Origin: Chlorocebus sabaeus
Lineage: Eukaryota; Chordata; Mammalia; Primates; Cercopithecidae
Direction: 5' to 3'
NCBI RefSeq assembly: GCF_047675955.1
Contig: NC_132912.1
Span: forward strand, 83,600,382-83,664,381
Length of the DNA stretch: 64,000 nucleotides
Shown: one piece after another, positions 12,394 to 25,095 of the stretch
Numbering within the stretch: the first letter of the stretch is position 1
Layout: each line of letters opens with the position of its first letter
The notes under the pieces: model-generated
What the model saw: only the letters and a program-made list of their open reading frames with translations
Databases searched by the model: none
Told to the model about the DNA's origin: nothing
Translations under genes and position numbers: made by a program

Positions 12394-13418
12394 AAAAAAA
12401 ATTTGACTTCCTCCTATCCAGTTTGGATGCTTTTTATTTATTTCTTTTCCTTAGTTGCTGTGGCTAGGACTTCCAGTACTATATTAAATAGAAGAGGTGA
12501 ACGTTGTCATCTTTATCTTGTTCCTGATCTTAGAGAAAAAAGCTTCAGCTTTTCCCCATTCAGAATGGTGTTAACTGTGGGTTTGTAATACTTGGACTTA
12601 TTTGTATTGAGGTACATGCCTTTTATATCTAATTTGTTGAAAGTGTTCATCATTAAGGAATGTTAACTTTTGTCAAATGCTACTTCTACATCTATTAAAA
12701 TGATCTTATGGGTTTTGTCTTTCTGTTAATGTGGTGAATCATGTTTACTGATTTACATATGCAAAACCATCCTTGCATCCTTGGGATAAATTCCACTTGA
12801 TTGTATGGAATGATCTTTTTAATGTGCTGTTGAATTCAGTTTGCTACTTTCTTCTTGAGTATTTTTGCGTCTATTTTCGTCAGTTATATTTTTCTGTAGT
12901 TTTCTTTTTGTTGTTGTTATATCCTTGTTTAGTTTCAGACAAGTTTTGGAGTCAGAGTAATGCTGTCCTCATATAATGTGTTTGGAAGTATTTTTTTTCT
13001 CTTCACTTATCTGGACTAGTTTGAGGAGAATTAGAATTAGTTCTTTTTTAAGTGTTTGGTAGAATTCAGCAGTGAAGACATCAGGTCCTGGGCTTTCATT
13101 TGATGGAAGACTTTTTCTTACTGATTTTGTTTCTTCAATCATTATTGGCCTGTTCAGATTTTCTATTCCTTCATAATTTAATCTTGGTAGGTTTTATATA
13201 TACAGAAATGTATTCATTTCTTCTAAATCATCAAATTTATTGGTGTATACTTGTTCATAATAATTTCTTATAATCCTTTGTATTCCTGTGGTATCAGTTG
13301 TAATGTCTCCATTTTCATATCTGATTTTATTCATTTATTCTTTCTTTTTTCCTCAGTTAATCTAGCTAAAGATGTATTGATTTTATTTATCTTTTAAAAG
13401 ACCAATTCTATGTTTCAT

Positions 13419-14471
13419 TATTCCAATATTAAAGCTGAAGAAATTCAGACTTGGAAGCTTTAAGTTGCCAGTTCAGAAGTTTCATAGAATGATATCAAAT
13501 ATATGATTTCAACCTATGTCCAGCTTTTTGGAGCTTTAGTAAGGTAATACCCATTTCCTCACAGAAATTAAATCCATAAGTTAAAGAATATTCTATCCCT
13601 TTGTTAGCACAGATAAATGAAAATCTCAAAGTAAGAACAAAACCTGCTCTCTTTTTCTATTTTGTTGTTGTTGTTGTTGTTATAGTTTACAAAGTCCCAG
13701 GAAGCAGTTGTAGTTGGATATTTTATTCTCTTTGGTAACTGTAGCCTGAGCTGCATTCCCATAGAGTTAATTTTTTTCTTTAGCACCATTAAACACCTCT
13801 GAAATTGGATTCATTCAACTTTAACTCTCTCATGCATTGTATTTTATCAGAGGAGTTAAGCAGGATGCTTAAGGCTTGTAGCACCTACTACTTCCACTGT
13901 GGCAATCACCAATCTCCATACCAATTTCTGAATGGAGTAGTGTTTCTCCCATAAAAGACGTTAGTCTCATAATATGACAGATAGTTTCATCCTGAACAAA
14001 AATGTTGCTATGAACCATAAACCATAATAGAGAATTATCTGAGAGAAAATTAAATATAAAAGAAATAAAGTAGAACAAAAGAAAAAGAACAAATCAGCTT
14101 TTTCAAGGTTTGGATCAATCTATGCCAGCTTTCCAAAGTGTGGAACCTGTGACCTTAAAGTTATTTAGGATTAATCTTTCATGATGAGTTTTATTGCAGC
14201 AACATTACTCTCATATCCTAGAAGGAGAGAATCTATGTCTAATACAATTGGTATGCTTTCTGCAAGGAGCAAATAAAACTGTATTTTTGATAAATTGTCA
14301 AGTCAGCTATAGTGATCCCACTAATTGTTACATTTTTTCTGAGGATTCTGTCTTCCCTTTACTCTTCTTCACATACATGTAAAATCTCCATTCTTGACTT
14401 CTCTTTTTTGCCCCTCTACATTCCTGACACTTCACTGTTGAAATAGGTGGTGACCCATTTTAGGAATACCA
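13419..14471. other. Unassigned DNA with a (GTT)n tract
   Basis: Single-copy-looking sequence. A (GTT)7-type trinucleotide repeat lies at 13662-13682. No gene recognised. Confidence 0.5.
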
Positions 14472-14911
14472 CTGGTATTTGTTCATTTTATGTTATTTAT
14501 AACAGAATATCTGAGACTTTATAAAGGAAAGATATTTATTTCTTACAGTATGAAAGCTGATAAGTCTAAGATCAAGGGGCTGCATCTGGTGGGAGCCTTC
14601 TTGCTGGTGGGAATACTCCATAGGGTCCTAAAGCAGCACAGGGCATCACATAACAAGGGTGCTGCACATCCATATGTGCTTACATGCTTTCACAGGTCTC
14701 TCTTCCTTTTCTAATAAAGCCACTGGTTCCAATCCCATAACCCATTAATACATTAACCTATTAATCTATTAGTTCACATATGGATTAATTCATTCATGAG
14801 TGCAGAGCCTTCATGGTCCAATTACTTCTTAAAGACTCCAACTTTCAATAGTGCCACATTGTAAATTAAGTTTCTAAAACATGAAACTTGAGAGATGTTT
14901 AAACCATAGCA
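14472..14911 (-). mobile_element. MST-type ERVL-MaLR solo LTR, antisense
   Basis: Reverse complement of a MaLR LTR: 'aacagaatatctgagactttataaaggaaagatatttatttcttaca' at one end, 'catgagtgcagagccttcatgg', 'aattacttcttaaagactcc', and terminal 'aaaccatagca' (LTR start) at 14911. No internal region adjoins, so it is a solo LTR. It looks closest to older MST types. Confidence 0.8.
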
Positions 14912-15007
14912 TCACTTTAGCTTTTTACTGTAGCCATGTGATCTACATGGTAGCTAGAATTGTTCTGTAAAATAATTTATTGTCATATTTAACATTTTAC
15001 ATTCCAC

Positions 15008-15294
15008 CAGGATCATGCCTATAATCCCCGCACTTTGGGAGGCCAAGGCAGGCAGATCATGAAGTCAAGAGATCGAGATCATCCTGGCCAACATGGTTAA
15101 ACCCCACCTCTACTAAAAATACAAAAATTAGCTGGGCATGGTGGTGCAGACCTGTAGTCCTAGCTACTCAGGGGGCTGAGGCAGAAGAATCACTTGAACC
15201 TGGGAGGTGGAGGTTGCAGTGGGCCAAGATCGCACTATTGCACTCCAGCCTGGTGACAGAGCGAGACTCAGTCTGAAAAAAAAAAAGAAAGAAA
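15008..15294 (+). mobile_element. AluS, 5' end short
   Basis: Lacks roughly the first 15 bases of Alu, then runs through both arms to 'ctccagcctggtgacagagcgagactcagtctg' and an A11GAAAG tail. Confidence 0.9.
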
Positions 15295-15689
15295 CCATGC
15301 TCTTCTCTCTTCTTTAACAATCATTTTTAAAGATCTACTTCCTGGTACAGTTGTACAGTAACCCAACCAATTTATAGCAACATTCTTCAATTTTTACCAT
15401 AAAGTAGTGGCAAGGGAAGGAGACAGAGAGAAACTAAATGATTTCTAAATTCCTCCACTGTATAATACAATCATTGAGCCCATAAATCACTGAAAGGCTA
15501 GAGCTTTCCTGGATTCATACAAGAGCTCAGGTAGGTACCTTACCTACTGTTGTAACATAGTTTATTTCTAAAACTTTGAGCATCTTTAACTCCATCTTTT
15601 AGAAAATAATCTGTTTTCTCTAAAAGTGAGGTGAATTATGCCACTGATTACGTCTTTGACTCACATGATGAAGCTAAGTCTTTTATAGG
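15295..15689. other. Unassigned DNA
   Basis: No gene or repeat recognised. Confidence 0.45.
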
Positions 15690-16165
15690 AAAGGTAGTAT
15701 AGGGTTAAGTCCACACATCCTAGGTTCAAATTCTGGCACTGTTGTTATGAGCTGTGGTGTCCATGAGATCACCAACTTGGATTTCCTTCAGGAGAACTAG
15801 CAGATGTCATGCTTATCCTAATCTACTTCTAGTTAATGACTGAGCATGGCTGGGACATTGGTGGCTGCCCATTTCTGTTTGACACTGAACTAGTCTCATA
15901 GACAATTTTGGCCCAGGGCCACCCTATCAACCTGGATAAGACTTTTCCCAGAATGTACAGGTCCACGTGCACCCTGTGACTCTTGCAATTCAATCTCCAT
16001 TCACTCTTACAGTTGCCATGCCTACATAGTGCTTTGAAGAATCTCCCTGCCCAGTCCTGTTCATTTCCCCTCTATCCTTCACTGGCATCTCCCACCAATA
16101 AATCTCTTGAACATCTAATTCCATATTGGAACCTGCTTATTCAAGAACCTAAGCTGACACACTAG
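15690..16165 (+). mobile_element. Possible old LTR remnant
   Basis: The right part has the look of a mammalian LTR 3' end: a GC-richer 'cctgcccagtcctg' block, 'caccaataaatctcttgaacatcta' with an AATAAA signal (16098-16103), then 'aagaacctaagctgacacac'. Weak evidence, family unknown. Confidence 0.35.
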
Positions 16166-16294
16166 CTATGTAAACTTCTTCATGTTGACATATCATTTAT
16201 CAATATAGAAAGGGGTTGAATAATAGAAACAGCCTCTATGACAATTGGCCATGATTTCAGATGTAGTGTATTAGTGAAATTTAAAATATTTTTG

Positions 16295-16313
16295 GTTGTG
16301 TGTGTGTGTGTGT
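16295..16313. repeat. Short (GT)n
   Basis: Nine GT units. Confidence 0.85.
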
Positions 16314-16419
16314 CTGGAGATTTTAACAGATTAGATGACAATTTCTAGTATGTTTTATAGTGCCTTAAAAACATACTTTAATAGTCTAATACGTTTAATG
16401 ACATGTTTGCATGAGTATA

Positions 16420-16605
16420 GAATATTCTCATTTAATTCTCAGCATAGGCCCATGAGTTAAGTTGTTACTATTCTTAGTTTACAAACACGGACACTGAGAC
16501 ACTGTAGGTTAAATACCATTTCAAATATCTTGCAGTAAATGAGATCTTAACCAGGTCTGACTCCATAACCCATGCTTCTACTTATCCCAAGGTACTACCT
16601 TACAT
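16420..16605 (-). repeat. MIR SINE, antisense
   Basis: Matches MIR reverse complement in order: 'tttaattctcagcataggcccatgag', 'acaaacacggacactgagacactgtaggttaa', 'gatcttaaccaggtctgactcc', 'cccatgcttctac'. Confidence 0.75.
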
Positions 16606-17495
16606 ATACTGGCATAATTTTAACGGTGCGATTAGCTTAAGTGGCATAGGGAGATGATAAGCACACTCCAAAGAGAAGAAAAAGCATTCCCCAAGGCAGA
16701 ATGGTGGGAGTGCAAGTTGGAAGCAATGATACATTGTTTAAGAAACTTGAAGTATTGGAAATGTGTATGATTTCAGGTGGAGGTTAAGGATGGTGTGAGA
16801 TGAGTAGGTGTGTAAGGCATTAGAAGGAGGCTCTTGTATATCATGGCAAGCCACTGGGTTAACAGACACATATTCTATGTATTTACTTAATTTTTTTATC
16901 CACCAGATCTATAAAAAATTGAGTGAATTTCAATAATCTATAATATTATGCTTTTCTTTGGGTGGCCTAAGATGTATGCTTTTATTGATGCTATATTATT
17001 GGTAGAATATGATTTATGGAGTTTTGTAATCATAATTAAATGGTGTTTTTAATCTTCTTTGCCCTTTTTCTCTTGATTTGGGCCTTGTCTAATATTACTA
17101 TAACCATTCCAGATTTTTTTTTGTTTAACATTTGCCCAATACGCTACTTAACTTCCTTCCCACTTATCCAAGTCCTACTTAGTATTTTCTCCTTAGAATT
17201 TCACTTGGAGATCTACATACTGCATGGTGTTATACCTGCTTTTCTTTCCCCAGAAAGTACGCGATGGGAGTTTTAGGAGATCATGAAGAAGGACATAATT
17301 TAGCTGGTTTTTGAACAGTCATAAATGGTGTACTTGGCCTCTGCTTTTTCTTCTGTAACTATGATAAAATGCCTGTAGTCAAAGAGGAGTAGTCTATTCC
17401 TGAAAAGGATAAGATAAAGTTTTGGATTATTTTCTGTCAATGCTGCAATACAATTAGAAAGTAATAATTAAAAATAACTTTTAAAATCCAGAACA

Positions 17496-17501
<6 letters not shown>
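16606..17501. other. Unassigned DNA
   Basis: No gene or confident repeat. A 78-codon hydrophobic open frame at 17040-17276 has no recognised similarity. Confidence 0.45.

Positions 17502-17544
<43 letters not shown>
17502..17544. repeat. (TATC)n microsatellite
   Basis: Ten to eleven uninterrupted TATC units, of the length class that is usually length-polymorphic in primates. Confidence 0.95.
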
Positions 17545-17545
<1 letters not shown>

Positions 17546-18296
17546 ATCTATTGATACCCTGATTCTCATTGGCCATTAAAACAAAAGGACAACCTGGAAA
17601 TAAAAGTAATGAAAGTACCTCACAATTAAAGTCCAAGAGCTGTAGCTAAAGCTGTGTGCATGGAAAAACATCTCAAAGTTTCAAACACATTATTTTAACT
17701 AGGAAGAAAAAAATAAAAAAAAATACTTTACAAGCATTGGAAAAAGAACTAAAGACTTCAGTTTGACTACAAATTGATTTTAAGAAACCATAAACATTTC
17801 ATGTATTTTAATAAATTGCTGGCATATGTAATCAATGATACATAACCTAAAAGGCTGAAACTGGTCATGGGAATACATACAGGTGTAGCTTATCTTGATC
17901 TTTTTTCTTTTTTTTTTTCCTTTGTCCTTGGCTTTTCTACAAGGCATGAAGCTGTAGAAAACACTGTCTATACATGTAGGACTCTAAAAGTGTTAAGAAA
18001 AATCTGTGAAATTTATTCTTTTATACTCAGGCTCTGTACATCAATATTCTTATACTAACGATGTAAGTGCTTCTCTTCGATGATCTGTTTACAAATATTA
18101 AGCTGTCCTGATTCTTGCATCATACTTAGCACCATGCAGATCCTATTTTTATAGGGTGGGAGTTAGGGAGGTAATCCGTGCCCAGATGTCCCTAACCATC
18201 AGTCCATCTCCAGCTCTCCAATGGTCCAGCAAGTTTCGATTCCTACATCAAAAACAAAGAAGAAAGTAAATGAAATATTGATAATTTAGAAGACAG
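17545..18296. other. Unassigned DNA
   Basis: No gene or repeat recognised apart from a short A/T-rich run near 17700-17735. Confidence 0.45.
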
Positions 18297-18577
18297 GGTT
18301 GGGCGCAGTGGCTCATGACTGTAATCCCAGCACCGTGGGATGCCAAGGCAGGTGGATCACCTGAGATCAGGAATTGGAGACCAGACTGGCCAGCATGGTG
18401 AAAACCTGTCTCTATTAAAAACACAAAAATCATCTGGGTGTGGTGGCATGCACCTGTAATCCCAGCTACTTGGGAGGCTGAGGCAGGAGAATGACTTGAG
18501 CCCTGGAGGTAGAAGTTTCAATGAGCTGAGATCGTGCCACTGCACTCCAGCCTGGGTGACAGAGCAAGACTCCCTCT

Positions 18578-18612
<35 letters not shown>
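18297..18612 (+). mobile_element. AluS with long A tail
   Basis: Full-length dimer ending in a nearly pure A tail of about 33 bases (18580-18612). A short repeat, aagacag, on both sides is a candidate target-site duplication. Confidence 0.9.
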
Positions 18613-18614
<2 letters not shown>

Positions 18615-18662
18615 CAGAAAAGATGATACATAAATATAAGATCTAACAATTTTAGTGAACCA

Positions 18663-18692
18663 TATATGTGTGTGTGTGTGTGTGTGTGTGTA
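18663..18692. repeat. (TG)n microsatellite
   Basis: About 12 uninterrupted TG units after a tatatg lead. Confidence 0.9.
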
Positions 18693-18827
18693 TCACTAAT
18701 TTACTCAAGTGTATAAAAAGGGAGAAAGTATAAAGTCTAAAAGGAAAAGGACATAAGAATAGATGCCAACATAATGAAAGACAATATATAAATAACTTTG
18801 GAAGACAGGATGTAGTAGATGATTTTT

Positions 18828-19134
18828 TGTTTGTTTGTTTTTTGTTTTTTGAGGCAAGGTCTTGCTCTGTCACCCAGGCTGATATGCAAGTGGCATGATC
18901 CCTGCTCACTGTAGCCTTGACCTCCCAGGGTTAAAATGATCCTTCCACTTCAACCTCCGGAGTAGCTGGGACCACAGGCACACACCACCACATTCAGTTA
19001 ATTTTATTTATTTATCTATCTATTTTACAGTAGTAAAGAGGTCTTGCTATGTTCCCCAGGCTAACCTTGAACTCCTGGGCCCAAGCAGTCCCCCTATCTT
19101 GGTCTCCCAAAGTGCTGGAATTATAGGCCTGACC
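18828..19134 (-). mobile_element. AluJ, antisense
   Basis: An Alu dimer rich in old J-type changes ('gaggcaaggtcttgctctgtcacc', 'gtagccttgacctccca'), with linker expanded to ttatttatttatctatctattt. Exact 13-bp target-site duplication gtagatgattttt at 18815-18827 and 19135-19147. Confidence 0.92.
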
Positions 19135-19362
19135 GTAGATGATTTTTAAGAATACATAAAAATTTTAAGAAAATATAAATAATCATAACTAGACCCATAA
19201 TCAATAAATTTAAACACTTTCATAATCGTGGAAAACTTTAAAGTTATCAGAGATGCCTTTTCATATCCTGAAACAAAACAAGACACCACACACATACATA
19301 ATTACATACAGAAATTGAACAAGACAACTTCAAAAAATCCTCCATACTTTACTATTCACTCT

Positions 19363-19672
19363 CTATTTTTTATTTATTTATTTATTTTTTGAGACGGAGT
19401 CTCGCTCTGTCGCCCAGGCTGGAGTGCAGTGGCCGATCTCAGCTCACTGCAAGCTCCGCCTCCCGGGTTCACGCCATTCTCCTGCCTCAGCCTCCCAAGT
19501 AGCTGGGACTACAGGCGCCCGCCACCTTGCCCGGCTAGTTTTTTTGTAGTTTTAGTAGAGACAGGGTTTCACCGTGTTAGCCAGGATGGTCTCGATCTTC
19601 TGACCTCGTGATCCGCCCGTCTCGGCCTCCCAAAGTGCTGGGATTACAGGCTTGAGCCAACGCGCCCGGCCA
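19363..19672 (-). mobile_element. AluY of Old World monkey type, antisense
   Basis: Near-consensus Y arms with 'gtggccgatctcagctcactgcaagctccgcctcccgggttcacgcc' and 'ggattacaggcttgagcca'. The ggccgatctc form (agatcggcc on the sense strand) is what I know from cercopithecoid AluY. Target-site duplication tattcactct at 19353-19362 and 19673-19682. The A tail has become (TTTA)n on this strand. Confidence 0.93.
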
Positions 19673-19682
19673 TATTCACTCT

Positions 19683-22600
19683 TTAAAAGAAAGCAAGCCT
19701 TATGTGGTTTTCAAATACCAATTTTACCATTTACTAGAGGTCTTATTTTGGGGCCTCTGCTTTGAATCTGGAAATACCTGTCTGATGAGCTAGAATTTCT
19801 GGCTATTCTTTCTTATTCATAATTTTGCATATTGCAGTCAATAAGCATTCATTTTTTTAAGAAGTCTTTCTTTAGGCAGTACGTTTTCCCTTTGGACCTT
19901 TCTTCTACTAAAACCTCAGAGGAAAAATTATCCAATTCTCTCTTTGTCATTATGAAAATAAGGAAATTGTCCCCTTTCACTTTACCTGCTCAACTTTTAC
20001 TAAAACTCAGCTAGATTTCATCTTGTCGCATAAAGAAATAAGATATTCCAACCTTTTCCTTGAGGAAAATAGAAAAGAGTCTTTGTAAATTTGGAGAACA
20101 AGGAATATAATGGAAAAATAATATGGATAGATAATCATTTTAAGCAATTATAAGCTGTGAGTGACATTAATTATAAGCCCATTAAAGATTATAGTAATTT
20201 AAAGTCACATGATGAATCTATGATATTTTACACTGTTTTTTTGGCAAATGTACATATGTTCCAGCACAAATATTTCAGAGTACAAAGGCTGAACTTCCAT
20301 GAAAATGTTGATATTGCCGAAGTTTATCCTTAGTATTTTCTCTAATTCCTTTTCTGTGCTCTTTTCCCAGAGTTACCTTTCTCTTTACATAACTTCTTTG
20401 ACCACTCAGTGCCCTCTGAGAATACTGGAAATAATGTGTAAGAATTGCTCTAATAATTATGCTCTCTATCTGAAGCCTTTTTAGGTGAAAGAGATCCAAG
20501 TCCATTCTGGTTGGCTCAAATAAAGAAGGGTGGATTTGATGTAAGGATATGGAGATGTCACTGAACAAAGTATATGCAGGTGGCCTTTATACAAATTACA
20601 GCTGAAACCTGATAAGCTGTCAAATACCAAGGCAGAGAGGCTTCCCATGTCTCTCTCACCCTTTTTAGAACCTCTACTCTTTACATCTGCTCCACTCTCC
20701 TTACATGAATTGGCTTCTTTTCCTTAGTTATCTAAATGTACTAGATGTATGGAAATCTTAGAGCCAACATAGCCTTTCACCTTAAGCACCTTCCAATACT
20801 AAGTACAGTTAAGATATATCTAATTTCTTTTTTGAGAAAGATACTATCATTTCCTTGATTAGGCAACGGATTGCCAGGTTTTGAATTAAATGTGCATTAC
20901 TGGGCCAATAAGCTATGTCCAGGATATGACAGTCTGTAGTTATGTTACACTGTCCCTCTCAGGAATTTTGGGAAGTGAAGGGACATCTATAATATTACAA
21001 AGACATACAGAAGCACTAGGAATGTGACTGGCAAAAAAATCAGGTGGTTTTAAGAAGAAAACTGTTTTTAAAACCCTTAAATCACACATGTTATTTTTGT
21101 ATAAAGTCAGTGTCTATCCTAAGAAAAATATTCATAATATGTTTAGAATTTTTGCCTGATATCCTCATACTTTTAAGCCAGGTTTATTTATTTTCTGAAC
21201 TCATTTTTTGTTATTCATTAAAGTCATCCATTAACATTTATTAAATTCAATTGTCCACAATCCTTTTTGCTTGGCCACCAATCCTACTTATGTTCTGTTT
21301 TTACTTTCTCTTTGGCTTCTGGCCCTTAAATTTGTTATATCAGTATAATTATAGTTGGCAAGCAGGCTGATTTCAGTGTCTCTGGCTGAACCCTAAGTAC
21401 TCTCTAAGAATATGCTCTTCTTGAAGGTGCCTTAAGCAGAGTAACTAGCATTAGTTCAGTCCTGCAATTACATTCCAGAACTCATTACCTGGCAAGAATT
21501 TTTGACCCTTTCAAGGTTTTATGTGGAAGCTGCCTTGTGGAATGTATCAGTTTTATTCTAAGAAGAGTTAATAGGAGCTTTTTACTCACAGAAACATGTG
21601 GTTTTTTTAACTTTATTGATGATGTCTAAAAAGTAGGAAATATTGTTTTCAGATTTATCTTCTGACACATATAAATGAAAACCAAATCAGCATTTAGACA
21701 GGTAGGAAGAAAATGGCACTATTAAAGTGAAAAATCTGGGTCAGGAAAATCATCTAGTTGGAAGGTCATCTTAAGTAGAATGACATCTTTACAGGCTGAT
21801 GACATCACTTGCTTGCACACATAAATTCTTTGTGTTCATATTTTTGACATTTTATCTTGACTAGCTTTGAGACCTATGTGAAACTCTAGTTTGAAATGCA
21901 GAGAAATCACTCACTTCAAGAATGCTTTCAGGCTTCTTTATAAATTTGTCATTAGTCTTTCTATCCAAGGAGGTGTTAAGAATAAATCTGAGTCTCTTAA
22001 TGGCAATATTCAAGCACTGATCTTCTTTCTCTCCTGCCTAAGATCTACGCTCTGACACAGGGTATTGTGTCTAATCCTCATCCTGGCACAGTGAGCAGTT
22101 ATTCAGTTTGTACAGCAGCCTGAATGAATCACTTAATCAGCTTTTGAAGCCAGAGTTACGAACAGAATAGCTTAAGGAAGCTTCAGTCTTCAGCCATCCT
22201 TGCATAAAATTACTTAAACTGGATTCAAAGGGCAAAATTTCAGTTTTGATATGAGGGATGGAGATGTATCTTAAAGTGGTCCCCCATTACAGCTGCACAA
22301 GGAACTTTGCTAAAATGGATTGGATATGATTAGTTACACTCTGGTATGTTGGGGTTGGTTGTGAGGCATACCGAGAATAATTTATTACAAATAAAACTTA
22401 AAATAGTAAAGTTTGAGAAATACGTATTTTTAATAGAGTGGATTAAAGGCTACATTTTACTTGCATTTTCTTCAGCATCTAGATAAGCTCTCTTGACTAA
22501 AAGAGAATTGTAGGTTAGAATTAATGGGCCATAAATTAAGTATGGCCTTGTGTATCTTTCTCTCTCATATTAAATTATACATCTATTTATGTGTCTTAGG

Positions 22601-22741
22601 GAAAGGGTAAAATTCTTGGAATAGATGATCCTCTACTGAAATGCCAAGTTTCTAAAAACACATCTACTATCTTCCCATATCACAATAACTCACCTATTCT
22701 CCATTTAAAAGGCTATTAAGAACAAATCAACAACAACAATA
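19683..22741. other. About 3 kb of apparently single-copy DNA
   Basis: The longest repeat-poor stretch in the left half. No gene model is supported. The longest open frame (20275-20568, minus, 97 codons) overlaps another on the opposite strand and resembles nothing I know. Confidence 0.5.
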
Positions 22742-22746
22742 GCAAC

Positions 22747-23104
22747 TGATATGATTTGGAACTGTGGTCCCACAGACATCTCTTGTCAAATGGTAATCCC
22801 CAGTGTTGGAGGTGGGGTTCGGTGGAAGGTGACTGAATTATGGGAGCAGATTTCCCCTTCAGTGCTACTGCCATGATAGTGACTGGGTTAGCATAAGATT
22901 TGTTCGTTTAAAAGTGTGTAGCACCTCTCCCTCTATTTCTTCCTCTTCCCCTTCTGCCATGATTGAAAGTTTCCTGAGGCCTCCCTAGAAGCTACTATGC
23001 TTTCTGAAAAGCCTGTAGAACTGTGAGCCAATTAAATGTCTTTTCATTTTAAATTGCTCAGATTCATATATTTATTTTTAGCAGTGCAAGAATGAACTAA
23101 TACT
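22747..23104 (+). repeat. 5' LTR of MST-type element
   Basis: Begins 'tgatatgatttgg', contains 'ctgccatgattgaaagtttcctgaggcctccctagaagc' and 'agccaattaaatg' (modified polyadenylation region), and ends about 'aatgaactaatact'. Diverged from the 3' copy by many substitutions and small indels. Confidence 0.88.
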
Positions 23105-24698
23105 GAAAATTGGTACCAAGGAGAAGGGTATTGCTAAAAGATTTTAAAAAATGTGGAAGCAGCTTTGGGACTGGGTAATGGGCAGATGTTGGAACAGTTT
23201 GGAGAACTTAGAAGAAGATTGGAAGACAAGGGGAAGTATGGAACTTCCTAAAGACTTATCGAATGGTTGTCACCAAAATGCTGATAATAACATGGACACT
23301 GAAGTTCAGGCTGAGGAGGTCTCAGATGGAAATCAGGAACTTATTGGGAACTGAAGTAAGGGAATTCTTGCTATGCTTTAGCAAAGAGACCATCAGCATT
23401 GAGCACCTGTTCTAGGGATATTTGGAACTTTGAACTTGAGAGAGATGATTTAACGTATCTGGCAGAAGAAACTTGTAAGTAAAGTGTTCAAGATGTGACC
23501 CAGATGTTTCTAAAATCCCAAGCTCGTATGCACGAACACAGAAATTATCTGACACTGAAACATTTAAAAGGGATGCAGAGTGTAAAAGTTTTGAAATTTG
23601 CACCCTCACCATGTCATAGAAAAGAGAAATCCATTTTCAGAGGAGGAATTCAAGCAGGCTGTAGAAGTTTGCATAAGCAAAGAGAAGTCAATTGCTAATA
23701 ACTGGTTAATGAGAAATAGGCCTAAGAGGCACTTCAGAGACCTCTTCAACAGCCCCTCCCATCACAGGCCTAAGGCCTAGAAGGGAAGAATGGTTTCATA
23801 GGCCAAGCCCAGGGCCCCACTGTCCTGAACAGCCTGGGACACTGCTCCCTGTATTCCAGCCACTTCAGCTCCAACTATGGCTAAAAGGGCCACTGCTTCA
23901 GAGGGTAAAAGCCATAAACCTTGGCAACTTCCATATGGTATCAAGTCTACTGGTACACAGCTGCAAGAGTAGAGGCTTGGGAGCTTCTGCCTAGATTTCA
24001 GAGGATGCATGAAAACACCTGGATGTCCAGGCAGAAGCCTGCTGCACGACTGGAACCCTCATTGAGAACTCTTGTTAGACAGTGAGAAGGGAAAATGTGG
24101 TGTTGGAGCCCCCATATAGAGTTCTCACGGGGGTACTACCTAATGGAGCTGTGAGAAGAGGTTCAACATCCTCCAGAAACCAGAATGATAGAGTCACTGA
24201 CAACTTGCACCATGTGCCTGAAAGGGATGCAGGCACTCAACACCATCAGCTGTGGGGGCTGAACCATGTAAAATCACAGGGGTGAAGCTACTCAAGACCT
24301 CGGGAGCCAACCCCTTGCATCAGTGTATCCTCTATGTGAGACAGGGAATCAAAGGATATTATTTGGAGCTTTAAGATTTAATGACTTCCCTGATGGGTTT
24401 TGAACATGCATGGGGCCTGTAGCCACTTCCTTTTAGCTGATCTCCTCATTTTGGAATGGGAGTATTTTCTCAATGGCTATAGCTCTATTGTATCTTGGAA
24501 GTAACTTACTTGTTTTTGATTTTACAGGCTCATAGCTGGAAGGGATTAGGCTTGGCCCAGGTGAGAGTTTGTATTTTGGACTTTGGAGTTAATGTTAGAA
24601 TGAGTTAAAACTTTGGGGGACAGTTGGGAGGACATGATTGTGTGTTGCAACGTGAGAAGGCCATGAGATTTTTTTTTTGGCGGGGGGCAAGGGTAGAA
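23105..24698 (+). mobile_element. MaLR internal region
   Basis: Starts with 'gaaaattggtaccaaggag', a MaLR internal hallmark, followed by 'ttgggactgggtaatgggcagatgttgg'. Open frames are all under about 80 codons. The 3' part has a G-rich run after poly(T) at 24670-24690. Confidence 0.85.
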
Positions 24699-25090
24699 TA
24701 ATATGATTTGAGATCTGTGTCCCATCCTAAATCTCATGTTGAATTGTAATCCCTAGTTGCAGATGGGGCCCGGCGGGAGGTTATTGGATCAGGAGGGAGG
24801 ATGTTCCCCCTCAGTGCTGCTTTTGTTACAAGGAGTGAGTGCTTGCAAGATCTGGTTTTTAAAAGTGTATAGCATCTCACCTTTATCTCTCTTCCTCCTG
24901 CTCTAGCCATGTAAGACACACTTGCTCCCCTTTTGCCTTCTGCCAGAGTTGAAAGTTTCCTGATGCCTCTCGAGAAGCCACTGTGCTTCTTGCACAGCCT
25001 GCAGAAACATGGCCCAATTAAACCTCTTTTCTTTATAAATTGCCCTGTCTCAGATATTTCTTTGTAGCAGGGTGAGAATCGACTAATACA
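24699..25090 (+). repeat. 3' LTR of MST-type element
   Basis: Begins with a mutated 'taatatgatttgag' and ends 'gactaataca' against the gcaac duplication. Contains AATTAAA (25016-25022) upstream of 'cctcttttctttataaattgccctgtctcag'. Confidence 0.88.
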
Positions 25091-25095
25091 GCAAC

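Larger units (their letters stand above)
9596..13418 (-). mobile_element. Antisense L1 (L1MA/L1MB-like), 5'-truncated and rearranged
   Basis: On the minus strand this is an L1 3'UTR (about 9596-10010) followed by ORF2 toward its 5' end (to about 13418, where similarity stops in the reverse-transcriptase region). Landmarks in antisense are 'cagtagtgagattgctagatcatatg', 'gagtgaggtggtatctcattgtggt', 'ttgttgaaaatcagttggctgta' and 'cttccagtactatattaaa'. Many stops and frameshifts make it non-functional. It contains a foreign L1 segment (10251-10938) and an inverted duplication (12329-12393). Confidence 0.9.
22747..25090 (+). mobile_element. ERVL-MaLR element (MST type) with both LTRs
   Basis: A complete-layout MaLR element: 5' LTR, internal region, 3' LTR, bounded by an exact 5-bp target-site duplication gcaac (22742-22746 and 25091-25095). 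MaLR elements are non-autonomous relatives of ERVL that were mobilised in trans. The internal region has only short broken frames and encodes nothing intact. Confidence 0.9.

Noticed and set aside
17502..17544. Regular spaced repeats considered as a CRISPR-like array
   Set aside because: Simple TATC tetranucleotide repeat without spacers, and the genome is eukaryotic.
20275..20568. 97-codon minus-strand open frame
   Set aside because: Contradicted by an overlapping plus-strand frame, no known domain and no splice or promoter context. Left as unassigned DNA.
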